DNA of 64,000 bases from Limnoperna fortunei (Eukaryota; Mollusca; Bivalvia; Mytilida; Modiolidae): assembly GCA_944474755.1 (NCBI GenBank), contig OX104112.1, forward strand, positions 92,827,756 to 92,891,755. The letters run 5' to 3'. The translations under genes and the position numbers were made by a program. Below, in pieces: positions 36,096 to 51,212 of the stretch. Position 1 is the first letter of the stretch, and the number at the start of each line of letters is the position of its first letter. The notes under the pieces were generated by a model. The model was not told where the DNA came from and searched no databases. It was given only the letters and a program-made list of their open reading frames with translations.

Positions 36096-37836
36096 GAGGT
36101 CATTATCCTTTTGGATGGCCTGAGTAAAAGTAACCGAACGGGCGAGACATCAAAATTTTTTATTAAAAAAATCTTTCTTTTACGTAAAATTTCATATATG
36201 GGGCATTACACCTATAATGCTAAATTACATAAAAATGGAGACAAAAGTATACCTGTCCACGGATTTTTTTCGGGAATATTACCTTAAAGTTTAAGAATGG
36301 TTTTTCTACTTTCATTTCAGTGTTGTGGTCACATTGTACCACATTACACACTTAAGGAAGTGCTTCCACTGTAAAGACATTGACTGGAAAAAAAAATATT
36401 CTTGTTCTACAGTAATGCCATACCTTTCAAAATATCCAACTCTTAAGCAATAGCAGTTACAGGCAAAAGCAGAAACAAAAGAGAAAATTGGGACTATTTT
36501 TCATTTTGCCATCTTTTGACATGCACCGGAAATTCATTACATGAATAGGATAATGACCCCTTTAAGCAAAGCCAACAGTTCCGGATTTCCACCAAAATTT
36601 TTTGATATGTTATTTAATGATTCTGTAAATAAAATAAGCATGCAGTTTGAATATATTGCTACTCAAATAAAAATTATGACAGTTTCCAAAGATGTGGTGA
36701 AACCTTGTTTTAGCAATTTTTAACTGATAAGGACAGTAAGGGTATAATTTTTTTCTTCTGTTCAACAATTTTGGCACAACAGTCAAAAAATCACCTTTTT
36801 ATGACAGTGCAGGTGTAATAGTTACCAAATAAGCAGAAACACATCTGATAAAAGCAACTTTTTATCAAGTGAGGGCTCATTTGAATATAGGGGGGGGGGG
36901 GGGGGGGGTTGAAAACAGTCGGTTCTGTTGCTATGACGGTATGATATAAAAATTAACATTTTTCCTCACAAAAGAAAAAAAACTAGCTAAAAAGCTTTTC
37001 TTAGCTGTAATGAGTGTATAAATGAACTTATTAAGTAGAAATACACCACAATGGAATTCAGGTTGAGAAGCAGAGGTCTCTTTTCTGTAGCGTAAACTTT
37101 AATAAAACTATGTACAAAGTAGAGTTATGACTAGTTTTAAGAAAACTGACATATAATTTTTATACAAAAAGACTCATTGGCATCTTTTCAGTCCTTTTTG
37201 CATGCCAAGTCACTGAAAAAGTAGAAAACATAGCAACTGACTAGACTGATTGGTTCAAAGTACCCAAAAGCATACTAGATTCACAGACTTTACATTAAAA
37301 CGGCACATTGCAAATGATGCCTACCCATGCCAAATAATTACCTAGAGGCCAGAGGAATGAATAAACACTACATATTGATTAAAATACTGCTGTATAACCT
37401 TCTTTTAAGAAACAAAATGAATACATTTAATCTTTAGTTACAATCTTCAAGGTATGATACATGTTTCTGTCTAGCAATAAGTGCTGGTAAATGAAATAGG
37501 ATCATGGTTTACATTTATTTAATCAATTTTTGGTCTGAAAGGTATTATTTAATACCAATAATACATTTTTATTTCATGTCACCTTGGGTTCTACCTTACT
37601 GTACTCTATAGAATTGTTAACAGTGTGCTTTTTGCAAAAATAATCACTTTTTATGATACCATAGGCCAAAAAGTCAAATTTTACCGCAGCTAATGAAACA
37701 GACTATAACTATAAAACCTGAAGATATATTTTGCAGAAAAGATGTTTTCCTACAATGAGTTCTGGTACCCTTTCATAAAAAGTACCTGACAAGTGGGATT
37801 TGTGTATTTGACCAATTTGTAAATTTTGCTCTTACA
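36096..37836 (+). repeat. Satellite unit 16 (full)
   Basis: 1741 bp, longest G tract (19). Marker cacacttaagg ties it to unit 4. Confidence 0.97.
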
Positions 37837-39564
37837 GAGGTCATTATCCTTTTGGATGGCCTGAGTAAAAGTAACCGAACGGGCGAGACATCAAAATTTT
37901 TTATTAAAAAAATCTTTCTTTTACGTAAAATTTCATATATGGGGCATTACACCTATAATGCTAAATTACATAAAAATGGAGACAAAAGTATACCTGTCCA
38001 CGGATTTTTTTCGGGAATATTACCTTAAAGTTTAAGAATGGTTTTTCTACTTTCATTTCAGTGTTGTGGTCACATTGTACCACATTACACACTTTAGGAA
38101 GTGCTTCCACTGTAAAGACATTGACTGGAAAAAAAATATTCTTGTTCTACAGTATTGCCATACCTTTCAAAATATCCAACTCTTAAGCAATAGCAGTTAC
38201 AGGCAAAAGCAGAAACAAAAGAGAAAATTGGGATTATTTTTTCATTCTGCCATCTTTTGACATGCACCGGAAATTCATTACATGAATAGGATAATGACCC
38301 CTTTAAGCAAAGCCAACAGTTCCGGATTTCCACCAAAATTTTTTTAAATGTTATTTAATGATTCTGTAAATAAAATAAGCATGCAGTTTGAATATATTGC
38401 TACTCAAATAAAAATTATGACAGTTTCCAAAGATGTGGTGAAACCTTGTTTTAGCAATTTTTAACTGATAAGGACAGTAAGGGTATAATTTTTTTCTTCC
38501 GTTCAACAATTTTGGCACAACAGTCAAAATATCACCTTTTTATGACAGTGCAGGTGTAATAGTTACCAAATAAGCAGAAACACATCTGATAAAAGCAACT
38601 TTTTATCAAGTGAGGGCTCATTTGAATATAGGGGGGGTGAAAACAGTCGGTTCTGTTGCTATGACGGTTTGATATAAAAATTTACATTTTTCCTCACAAA
38701 AGAAAAAAACTAGCTAAAAAAGCTTTTCTTAGCTGTAATGAGTGTATAAATGAACTTATTAAGTAGAAATACACCACAATGGAATTCAGGTTGAGAAGCA
38801 GAGGTCTCTTTTCTGTAGCTTAAACTTTAATAAAACTATGTACAAAGTAGAGTTATGACTAGTTTTAAGAAAACTGACATATAATTTTTATACAAAAAGA
38901 CTCATTGGCATCTTTTCAGTCCTTTTTGCATGCCAAGTCACTGAAAAAGTAGAAAACATAGCAACTGACTAGACTGATTGGTTCAAAGTACCCAAAAGCA
39001 TACTAGATTCACAGACTTTACATTAAAACGGCACATTGCAAATGATGCCTACCCATGCCAAATAATTACCTAGAGGCCAGAGGAATGAATAAACACTACA
39101 TATTGATTAAAATACTGCTGTATAACCTTCTTTTAAGAAACAAAATGAATACATTTAATCTTTAGTTACAATCTACAAGGTATGATACATGTTTCTGTCT
39201 AGCAATAAGTGCTGGTAAATGAAATAGGATCATGGTTTACATTTATTTAATCAATTTTTGGTCTGAAAGGTATTATTTAATACCAATAATACATTTTTAT
39301 TTCATGTCACCTTGGGTTCTACCTTACTGTACTCTATAGAATTGTTAACAGTGTGCTTTTTGCAAAAATAATCACTTTTTATGATACCATAGGCCAAAAA
39401 GTCAAATTTTACCGCAGCTAATGAAACAGACTATAACTATAAAACCTGAAGATATATTTTGCAGAAAAGATGTTTTCCTACAATGAGTTCTGGTACCCTT
39501 TCATAAAAAGTACCTGACAAGTGGGATTTGTGTATTTGACCAATTTGTAAATTTTGCTCTTACA
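37837..39564 (+). repeat. Satellite unit 17 (full)
   Basis: 1728 bp, G tract of 7, unit 5 markers. Private cagtattgcc (others cagtaatgcc) removes a stop and extends a plus-strand frame (38066-38260). Confidence 0.97.
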
Positions 39565-40833
39565 TTTAAGCAAAGCCAACAGTTCCGGATTTCCACCAAA
39601 ATTTTTTTATATGTAATTTAATGATTCTGTAAATCAAATAAGCATGCAGTTTGAATCTATTGCTACACAAATAAAAATTATGACAGTTTCCAAAGATGTG
39701 GTGAAACCTTGTTTTAGCAATTTTTAACTGATAAGGACAGTAAGGGTATAATTTGTTTCTTCTGTTCAACAATTTTGGCACAACAGTCAACAAATCACCT
39801 TTTTATGACAGTGCAGGTGTAATAGTTACCAAATAAGCAGAAACACATCTGATAAAAGCAACTTTTTATCAAGTGAGGGCTCATTTGAATATAGGGGGGG
39901 GGGGGGTTGAAAACAGTCGGTTCTGTTGCTATGACGGTATGATATAAAAATTAACATTTTTCCTCACAAAAGAAAAAAAACTAGCTAAAAAGCTTTTCTT
40001 AGCTGTAATGAGTGTATAAATGAACTTATTAAGTAGAAATACACCACAATGGAATTCAGGTTGAGAAGCAGAGGTCTCTTTTCTGTAGCGTAAACTTTAA
40101 TAAAACTATGTACAAAGTAGAGTTATGACTAGTTTTAAGACAACTGACATATAATTTTTATACAAAAAGACTCATTGGCATCTTTTCAGTCCTTTTTGCA
40201 TGCCAAGTCACTGAAAAGTAGAAAACATAGCAACTGACTAGACTGATTGGTTCAAAGTACCCAAAAGCATACTAGATTCACAGACTTTACATTAAAACGG
40301 CACATTGCAAATGATGCCTACCCATGCCAAATAATTACCTAGAGGCCAGAGGAATGAATAAACACTACATATTGATTAAAATACTGCTGTATAACCTTCT
40401 TTTAAGAAACAAAATGAATACATTTAATCTTTAGTTACAATCTTCAAGGTATGATACATGTTTCTGTCTAGCAATAAGTGCTGGTAAATGAAATAGGATC
40501 ATGGTTTACATTTATTTAATCAATTTTTGGTCTGAAAGGTATTATTTAATACCAATAATACATTTTTATTTCATGTCACCTTGGGTTCTACCTTACTGTA
40601 CTCTATAGAATTGTTAACAGTGTGCTTTTTGCAAAAATAATCACTTTTTATGATACCATAGGCCAAAAAGTCAAATTTTACCGCAGCTAATGAAACAGAC
40701 TATAACTATAAAACCTGAAGATATATTTTGCAGAAAAGATGTTTTCCTACAATGAGTTCTGGTACCCTTTCATAAAAAGTACCTGACAAGTGGGATTTGT
40801 GTATTTGACCAATTTGTAAATTTTGCTCTTACA
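39565..40833 (+). repeat. Satellite unit 18 (T lineage)
   Basis: 1269 bp, all T markers, G tract of 13; private agacaactgac. Confidence 0.97.
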
Positions 40834-42569
40834 GAGGTCATTATCCTTTTGGATGGCCTGAGTAAAAGTAACCGAACGGGCGAGACATCAAAATTTTTTA
40901 TTAAAAAAATCTTTCTTTTACGTAAAATTTCATATATGGGGCATTACACCTATAATGCTAAATTACATAAAAATGGAGACAAAAGTATACCTGTCCACGG
41001 ATTTTTTTCGGGAATATTACCTTAAAGTTTAAGAATGGTTTTTCTACTTTCATTTCAGTGTTGTGGTCACATTGTACCACATTACACACTTTAGGAAGTG
41101 CTTCCACTGTAAAGACATTGACTGGAAAAAAAAATATTCTTGTTCTACAGTAATGCCATACCTTTCAAAATATCCAACTCTTAAGCAATAGCAGTTACAG
41201 GCAAAAGCAGAAACAAAAGAGAAAATTGGGACTATTTTTCATTTTGCCATCTTTTGACATGCACCGGAAATTCATTACATGAATAGGATAATGACCCCTT
41301 TAAGCAAAGCCAACAGTTCCGGATTTCCACCAAAATTTTTTGATATGTTATTTAATGATTCTGTAAATAAAATAAGCATGCAGTTTGAATATATTGCTAC
41401 TCAAATAAAAATTATGACAGTTTCCAAAGATGTGGTGAAACCTTGTTTTAGCAATTTTTAACTGATAAGGACAGTAAGGGTATAATTTTTTTCTTCTGTT
41501 CAACAATTTTGGCACAACAGTCAAAAAATCACCTTTTAATGACAGTGCAGGTGTAATAGTTACCAAATAAGCAGAAACACATCTGATAAAAGCAACTTTT
41601 TATCAAGTGAGGGCTCATTTGAATATAGGGGGGGGGGGGGTGGAAAACAGTCGGTTCTGTTGCTATGACGGTATGATATAAAAATTAACATTTTTCCTCA
41701 CAAAAGAAAAAAAAACTAGCTAAAAAGCTTTTCTTAGCTGTAATGAGTGTATAAATGAACTTATTAAGTAGAAATACACCACAATGGAATTCAGGTTGAG
41801 AAGCAGAGGTCTCTTTTCTGTAGCGTAAACTTTAATAAAACTATGTACAAAGTAGAGTTATGACTAGTTTTAAGAAAACTGACATATAATTTTTATACAA
41901 AAAGACTCATTGGCATCTTTTCAGTCCTTTTTGCATGCCAAGTCACTGAAAAAGTAGAAAACATAGCAACTGACTAGACTGATTGGTTCAAAGTACCCAA
42001 AAGCATACTAGATTCACAGACTTTACATTAAAACGGCACATTGCAAATGATGCCTACCCATGCCAAATAATTACCTAGAGGCCAGAGGAATGAATAAACA
42101 CTACATATTGATTAAAATACTGCTGTATAACCTTCTTTTAAGAAACAAAATGAATACATTTAATCTTTAGTTACAATCTTCAAGGTATGATACATGTTTC
42201 TGTCTAGCAATAAGTGCTGGTAAATGAAATAGGATCATGGTTTACATTTATTTAATCAATTTTTGGTCTGAAAGGTATTATTTAATACCAATAATACATT
42301 TTTATTTCATGTCACCTTGGGTTCTACCTTACTGTACTCTATAGAATTGTTAACAGTGTGCTTTTTGCAAAAATAATCACTTTTTATGATACCATAGGCC
42401 AAAAAGTCAAATTTTACCGCAGCTAATGAAACAGACTATAACTATAAAACCTGAAGATATATTTTGCAGAAAAGATGTTTTCCTACAATGAGTTCTGGTA
42501 CCCTTTCATAAAAAGTACCTGACAAGTGGGATTTGTGTATTTGACCAATTTGTAAATTTTGCTCTTACA
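40834..42569 (+). repeat. Satellite unit 19 (full)
   Basis: 1736 bp, G tract of 13 followed by tgg; private ccttttaatgac. Confidence 0.97.
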
Positions 42570-44301
42570 GAGGTCATTATCCTTTTGGATGGCCTGAGTA
42601 AAAGTAACCGAACGGGCGAGACATCAAAATTTTTTATTAAAAAAATCTTTCTTTTACGTAAAATTTCATATATGGGGCATTACACCTATAATGCTAAATT
42701 ACATAAAAATGGAGACAAAAGTATACCTGTCCACGGATTTTTTTCGGGAATATTACCTTAAAGTTTAAGAATGGTTTTTCTACTTTCATTTCAGTGTTGT
42801 GGTCACATTGTACCACATTACACACTTTAGGAAGTGCTTCCACTGTAAAGACATTGACTGAAAAAAAAAATATTCTTGTTCTACAGTAATGCCATACCTT
42901 TCAAAATATCCAACTCTTAAGCAATAGCAGTTACAGGCAAAAGCAGAAACAAAAGAGAAAATTGGGACTATTTTTCATTTTGCCATCTTTTGACATGCAC
43001 CGGAAATTCATTACATGAATAGGATAATGACCCCTTTAAGCGAAGCCAACAGTTCCGGATTTCCACCAAAATTTTTTTATATGTTATTTAATGATTCTGT
43101 AAATAAAATAAGCATGCAGTTTGAATATATTGCTACTCAAATAAAAATTATGACAGTTTCCAAAGATGTGGTGAAACCTTGTTTTAGCAATTTTTAACTG
43201 ATAAGGACATTAAGGGTATAATTTTTTTCTTCTGTTCAACAATTTTGGCACAACAGTCAAAATATCACCTTTTTATGACAGTGCAGGTGTAATAGTTACC
43301 AAATAAGCAGAAACACATCTGATAAAAGCAACTTTTTATCAAGTGAGGGCTCATTTGAATATAAGGGGGGGTTGAAAACAGTCGGTTCTGTTGCTATGAC
43401 GGTATGATATAAAAATTAACATTTTTCCTCACAAAAGAAAAAAAAACTAGCTAAAAAAGCTTTTCTTAGCTGTAATGAGTGTATAAATGAACTTATTAAG
43501 TAGAAATACACCACAATGGAATTCAGGTTGAGAAGCAGAGGTCTCTTTTCTGTAGCTTTAACTTTGATAAAACTATGTACAAAGTAGAGTTATGACTAGT
43601 TTTAAGAAAACTGTCATATAATTTTTATACAAAAAGACTCATTGGCATCTTTTCAGTCCTTTTTGCATGCCAAGTCACTGAAAAAGTAGAAAACATAGCA
43701 ACTGACTAGACTGATTGGTTCAAAGTACCCAAAAGCATACTAGATTCACAGACTTTACATTAAAACGGCACATTGCAAATGATGCCTACCCATGCCAAAT
43801 AATTACCTAGAGGCCATAGGAATGAATAAACACTACATATTGATTAAAATACTGCTGTATAACCTTCTTTTAAGAAACAAAATGAATACATTTAATCTTT
43901 AGTTACAATCTTCAAGGTATGATACATGTTTCTGTCTAGCAATAAGTGCTGGTAAATGAAATAGGATCATGGTTTACATTTATTTAATCAATTTTTGGTC
44001 TGAAAGGTATTATTTAATACCAATAATACATTTTTATTTCATGTCACCTTGGGTTCTACCTTACTGTACTCTATAGAATTGTTAACAGTGTGCTTTTTGC
44101 AAAAATAATCACTTTTTATGATACCATAGGCCAAAAAGTCAAATTTTACCGCAGCTAATGAAACAGACTATAACTATAAAACCTGAAGATATATTTTGCA
44201 GAAAAGATGTTTTCCTACCATGAGTTCTGGTACCCTTTCATAAAAAGTACCTGACAAGTTGGATTTGTGTATTTGACCAATTTGTAAATTTTGCTCTTAC
44301 A
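42570..44301 (+). repeat. Satellite unit 20 (full)
   Basis: 1732 bp. Markers ataaggggggg, gctttaactttgat, aactgtcat, shared with unit 21. Private aagcgaagcc. Confidence 0.97.
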
Positions 44302-46020
44302 GAGATCATTATCCTTTTGGATGGCCTGAGTAAAAGTAACCGAACGGGCGAGACATCAAAATTTTTTATTAAAAAAATCTTTCTTTCACGTAAAATTTCA
44401 TATATGGTGCTAAATTACATAAAAATGGAGACAAAAGTATACCTGTCCACGGATTTTTTTCGGGAATATTACCTTAAAGTTTAAGAATGGTTTTTCTACT
44501 TTCATTTCAGTGTTGTGGTCACATTGTACCACATTACACACTTTAGGAAGTGCTTCCACTGTAAAGACATTGACTGGAAAAAAAATATTCTTGTTCTACA
44601 GTAATGCCATACCTTTCAAAATATCCAACTCTTAAGCAATAGCAGTTACAGGCAAAAGCAGAAACAAAAGAGAAAATTGGGACTATTTTTCATTTTGCCA
44701 TCTTTTGACATGCACCGGAAATTCATTACATGAATAGGATAATTACCCCTTTAAGCAAAGCCAACAGTTCCGGATTTCCACCAAAATTTTGTTATATGTT
44801 ATTTAATGATTCTGTAAATAAAATAAGCATGCAGTTTGAATATATTGCTACTCAAATAAAAATTATGACAGTTTCCAAAGATGTGGTGAAACCTTGTTTT
44901 AGCAATTTTTAACTGATAAGGACAGTAAGGGTATAATTTTTTTCTTCTGTTCAACAATTTTGGCACAACAGTCAAAATATCACCTTTTTATGACAGTGCA
45001 GGTGTAATAGTTACCAAATAAGCAGAAACACATCTGATAAAAGCAACTTTTTATCAAGTGAGGGCTCATTTGAATATAAGGGGGGGGGGGGTTGAAAACA
45101 GTCGGTTCTGTTGCTATGACGGTATGATATAAAAATTAACATTTTTCCTCACAAAAGAAAAAAAACTAGCTAAAAAAGCTTTTCTTAGCTGTAATGAGTG
45201 TATAAATGAACTTATTAAGTAGAAATACACCACAATGGAATTCAGGTTGAGAAGCAGAGGTCTCTTTTCTGTAGCTTTAACTTTGATAAAACTATGTACA
45301 AAGTAGAGTTATGACTAGTTTTAAGAAAACTGTCATATAATTTTTATACAAAAAGACTCATTGGCATCTTTTCAGTCCTTTTTGCATGCCAAGTCACTGA
45401 AAAAGTAGAAAACATAGCAACTGACTAGACTGATTGGTTCAAAGTACCCAAAAGCATACTAGATTCACAGACTTTACATTAAAACGGCACATTGCAAATG
45501 ATGCCTACCCATGCCAAATAATTACCTAGAGGCCAGATGAATGAATAAACACTACATATTGATTAAAATACTGCTGTATAACCTTCTTTTAAGAAACAAA
45601 ATGAATACATTTAATCTTTAGTTACAATCTTCAAGGTATGATACATGTTTCTGTCTAGCAATAAGTGCTGGTAAATGAAATAGGATCATGGTTTACATTT
45701 ATTTAATCAATTTTTGGTCTGAAAGGTATTATTTAATACCAATAATACATTTTTATTTCATGTCACCTTGGGTTCTACCTTACTGTACTCTATAGCATTG
45801 TTAACAGTGTGCTTTTTGCAAAAATAATCACTTTTTGTGATACCATAGGCCAAAAAGTCAAATTTTACCGCAGCTAATGAAACAGACTATAACTATAAAA
45901 CCTGAAGATATATTTTGCAGAAAAGATGTTTTCCTACAATGAGTTCTGGTACCCTTTCATAAAAAGTACCTGACAAGTGGGATTTGTGTATTTGACCAAT
46001 TTGTAAATTTTGCTCTTACA
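44302..46020 (+). repeat. Satellite unit 21 (full, 16-bp deletion)
   Basis: 1719 bp. Starts gagatcatt. Lacks 16 bp at atatggtgctaaat (near 44405). Shares ataagggg and gctttaactttgat with unit 20. Confidence 0.97.
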
Positions 46021-47748
46021 GAGGTCATTATCCTTTTGGATGGCCTGAGTAAAAGTAACCGAACGGGCGAGACATCAAAATTTTTTATTAAAAAAATCTT
46101 TCTTTTACGTAAAATTTCATATATGGGGCATTACACCTATAATGCTAAATTACATAAAAATGGAGACAAAAGTATACCTGTCCACGGATTTTTTTCGGGA
46201 ATATTACCTTAAAGTTTAAGAATGGTTTTTCTACTTTCATTTCAGTGTTGTGGTCACATTGTACCACATTACACACTTTAGGAAGTGCTTCCACTGTAAA
46301 GACATTGACTGGAAAAAAAATATTCTTGTTCTACAGTAATGCCATACCTTTCAAAATATCCAACTCTTAAGCAATAGCAGTTACAGGCAAAAGCAGAAAC
46401 AAAAGAGAAAATTGGGACTATTTTTCATTTTGCCATCTTTTGACATGCACCGGAAATTCATTACATGAATAGGATAATGACCCCTTTAAGCAAAGCCAAC
46501 AGTTCCGGATTTCCACCAAAATTTATTGATATGTTATTTAATGATTCTGTAAATAAAATAAGCATGCAGTTCGAATATACTGCTACTCAAATAAAAATTA
46601 TGACAGTTTCCAAAGATGTGGTGAAACCTTGTTTTAGCAATTTTTAACTGATAAGGACAGTAAGGGTATAATTTTTTTCTTCTGTTCAACAATTTTGGCA
46701 CAACAGTCAAAAAATCACCTTTTTATGACAGTGCAGGTGTAATAGTTACCAAATAAGCAGAAACACATCTGATAAAAGCAACTTTTTATCAAGTGAGGGC
46801 TCATTTGAATATAGGGGGGGTTGAAAACAGTCGGTTCTGTTGCTATGACGGTATGATATAAAAATTAACATTTTTCCTCACAAAAGAAAAAAAACTAGCT
46901 AAAAAGCTTTTCTTAGCTGTAATGAGTGTATAAATGAACTTATTAAGTAGAAATACACCACAATGGAATTCAGGTTGAGAAGCAGAGGTCTCTTTTCTGT
47001 AGCGTAAACTTTAATAAAACTATGTACAAAGTAGAGTTATGACTAGTTTTAAGAAAACTGACATATAATTTTTATACAAAAAGACTCATTGGCATCTTTT
47101 CAGTCCTTTTTGCATGCCAAGTCACTGAAAAAGTAGAAAACATAGCAACTGACTAGACTGATTGGTTCAAAGTACCCAAAAGCATACTAGATTCACATAC
47201 TTTACATTAAAACGGCACATTGCAAATGATGCCTACCCATGCCAAATAATTACCTAGAGGCCAGGGGAATGAATAAACACTACATATTGATTAAAATACT
47301 GCTGTATAACCTTCTTTTAAGAAACAAAATGAATACATTTAATCTTTAGTTACAATCTTCAAGGTATGATACATGTTTCTGTCTAGCAATAAGTGCTGGT
47401 AAATGAAATAGGATCATGGTTTACATTTATTTAATCAATTTTTGGTCTGAAAGGTATTATTTAATACCAATAATACATTTTTATTTCATGTCACCTTGGG
47501 TTCTACCTTACTGTACTCTATAGAATTGTTAACAGTGTGCTTTTTGCAAAAATAATCACTTTTTATGATACCATAGGCCAAAAAGTCAAATTTTACCACA
47601 GCTAATGAAACAGACTATAACTATAAAACCTGAAGATATATTTTGCAGAAAAGATGTTTTCCTACCATGAGTTCTGGTACCCTTTCATAAAAAGTACCTG
47701 ACAAGTGGGATTTGTGTATTTGACCAATTTGTAAATTTTGCTCTTACA
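46021..47748 (+). repeat. Satellite unit 22 (full)
   Basis: 1728 bp, G tract of 7; private atttattgatatg and ttaccacagc. Confidence 0.97.
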
Positions 47749-49480
47749 GAGATCATTATCCTTTTGGATGGCCTGAGTAAAAGTAACCGAACGGGCGAGA
47801 CATCAAAATTTTTTATTAAAAAAATCTTTCTTTCACGTAAAATTTCATATATGGGGCATTACACCTATAATGCTAAATTACATAAAAATGGAGACAAAAG
47901 TATACCTGTCCACGGATTTTTTTCGGGAATATTACCTTAAAGTTTAAGAATGGTTTTTCTACTTTCATTTCAGTGTTGTGGTCACATTGTACCACATTAC
48001 ACACTTTAGGAAGTGCTTCCACTGTAAAGACATTGACTGGAAAAAAAATATTCTTGTTCTACAGTAATGCCATACCTTTCAAAATATCCAACTCTTAAGC
48101 AATAGCAGTTACAGGCAAAAGCAGAAACAAAAGAGAAAATTGGGACTATGTTTTCATTCTGCCATCTTTTGACATGCACCGGAAATTCATTACATGAATA
48201 GGATAATGACCCCTTTATGCAAAGCCAACAGTTCCGGATTTCCACCAAAATTTTTTTATATGTTATTTAATGATTCTGTAAATAAAATAAGTATGCAGTT
48301 TGAATATATTGCTACTCAAATAAAAATTATGACAGTTTCCAAAGATGTGGTGAAACCTTGTTTTAGCAATTTTTAACTGATAAGGACAGTAAGGGTATAA
48401 TTTTTTTCTTCTGTTCAACAATTGTGGCACAACAGTCAAAATATCACCTTTTTATGACAGTGCAGGGGTAATAGTTACCAAATAAGCAGAAACACATCTG
48501 ATAAAAGCAACTTTTTATCAAGTGAGGGCTCATTTGAATATAGGGGGGGGGGTTGAAAACAGTCGGTTCTTTTGCTATGACGGTATGATATAAAAATTAA
48601 CATTTTTCCTCACAAAAGAAAAAAAACTAGCTAAAAAAGCTTTTCTTAGCTGTAATGAGTGTATAAATAAACTTATTAAGTAGAAAAACACCACAATGGA
48701 ATTCAGGTTGAGAAGCAGAGGTCTCTTTTCTGTAGCTTTAACTTTAATAAAACTATGTACAAAGTAGAGTTATGACTAGTTTTAAGAAAACTGACATATA
48801 AGTTTTATACAAAAAGACTCATTGGCATCTTTTCAGTCCTTTTTGCATTCTAAGTCACTGAAAAAGTAGAAAACATAGCAACTGACTAGACTGATTGGTT
48901 CAAAGTACCCAAAAGCATACTAGATTCACAGACTTTACATTAAAACGGCACATTGCAAATGATGCCTACCCATGCCAAATAATTACCTAGAGGCCAGAGG
49001 AATGAATAAACACTACATATTGATTAAAATACTGCTGTATAACCTTCTTTTAAGAAACAAAATGAATACATTTAATCTTTAGTTACAATCTTCAAGGTAT
49101 GATACATGTTTCTGTCTAGCAATAAGTGCTGGTAAATGAAATAGGATCATGGTTTACATTTATTTAATTATTTTTGGTCTGAAAGGTATTATTTAATACC
49201 AATAATACATTTTTATTTCATGTCACCTTGGGTTCTACCTTACTGTACTCTATAGAATTGTTAACAGTGTGCTTTTTGCAAAAATAATCACTTTTTATGA
49301 TACCATAGGCCAAAAAGTCAAATTTTACCGCAGCTAATGAAACAGACTATAACTATAAATCCTGAAGATATATTTTGCAGAAAAGATGTTTTCCTACAAT
49401 GAGTTCTGGTACCCTTTCATAAAAAGTACCTGACAAGTGGGATTTGTGTATTTGACCAATTTGTAAATTTTGCTCTTACA
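47749..49480 (+). repeat. Satellite unit 23 (full)
   Basis: 1732 bp, starts gagatcatt like unit 21. Many private changes (ctttatgcaaag, caattgtggc, gcattctaag), so among the more diverged units. Confidence 0.97.
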
Positions 49481-51212
49481 GAGGTCATTATCCTTTTGGA
49501 TGGCCTGAGTAAAAGTAACCGAACGGGCGAGACATCAAAATTTTTTATTAAAAAAATCTTTCTTTTACGTAAAATTTCATATATGGGGCATTACACCTAT
49601 AATGCTAAATTACATAAAAATGGAGACAAAAGTATACCTGTCCACGGATTTTTTTCGGGAATATTACCTTAAAGTTTAAGAATGGTTTTTCTACTTTCAT
49701 TTCAGTGTTGTGGTCACATTGTACCACATTACACACTTTAGGAAGTGCTTCCACTGTAAAGACATTGACTGGAAAAAAAATATTCTTGTTCTACAGTAAT
49801 GCCATACCTTTCAAAATATCCAACTCTTAAGCAATAGCAGTTACAGGCAAAAGCAGAAACAAAAGAGAAAATTGGGACTATTTTTCATTTTGCCATCTTT
49901 TGACATGCACCGGAAATTCATTACATGAATAGGATAATGACCCCTTTAAGCAAAGCCAACAGTTCCGGATTTCCACCAAAATTTTTTTATATGTTATTTA
50001 ATGATTCTGTAAATAAAATAAGCATGCAGTTTGAATATATTGCTACTCAAATAAAAATTATGACAGTTTCCAAAGATGTGGTGAAACCTTGTTTTAGCAA
50101 TTTTTAACTGATAAGGACAGTAAGGGTATAATTTTTTTCTTCTGTTCAACAATTTTGGCACAACAGTCAAAATATCACCTTTTTATGACAGTGCAGGTGT
50201 AATAGTTACCAAATAAGCAGAAACACATCTGATAAAAGCAACTTTTTATCGAGTGAGGGCTCATTTGAATATAGGGGGGGGGGTTGAAAACAGTCGGTTC
50301 TGTTGCTATGACGGCATGAAGTAAAAATTAACATTTTTCCTCACAAAAGAAAAAAAACTAGCTAAAAAAGCTTTTCTTAGCTGTAATGAGTGTATAAATG
50401 AACTTATTAAGTAGAAATACACCACAATGGAATTCAGGTTGAGAAGCAGAGGTCTCTTTTCTGTAGCTTAAACTTTAATAAAACTATGTACAAAGTAGAG
50501 TTATGACTAGTTTTAAGAAAACTAACATAAAATTTTTATACAAAAAGACTCATTGGCATCTTTTCAGTCCTTTTTGCGTGCCAAGTCACTGAAAAAGTAG
50601 AAAACATAGCAACTGACTAGACTGATTGGTTCAAAGTACCCAAAAGCATACTAGATTCACAGACTTTACATTAAAACGGCACATTGCAAATGATGCCTAC
50701 CCATGCCAAATAATTACCTAGAGGCCAGAGGAATGAATAAACACTACATATTGATTAAAATACTACTGTATAACTTTCTTTTAAGAAACAAAATGAATAC
50801 ATTTAATCTTTAGTTACAATCTTCAAGGTATGATACATGTTTCTGTCTAGCAATAAGTGCTGTTAAATGAAATAGGATCATGGTTTACATTTATTTAATC
50901 AATTTTTGGTCTGAAAGGTATTATTTAATACCAATAATACAATTTTTTTTCATGTCACCTTGGGTTCTACCTTACTGTACTCTATAGAATTGTTAACAGT
51001 GTGCTTTTTGCAAAAATAATCACTTTTTATGATACCATAGGCCAAAAAGTCAAATTTTACCGCAGCTAATGAAACAGACTATAACTATAAAACCTGAAGA
51101 TATATTTTGCAGAAAAGATGTTTTCCTACAATGAGTTCTGGTACCCTTTCATAAAAAGTACCTGACAAGTGGGATTTGTGTATTTGACCAATTTGTAAAT
51201 TTTGCTCTTTCA
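49481..51212 (+). repeat. Satellite unit 24 (full)
   Basis: 1732 bp. Markers atcgagtgag, ggcatgaagt, ttgcgtgcc, tactactg, gctgttaaat, shared with units 25 and 26. Ends gctctttca, directly before a truncated unit. Confidence 0.97.
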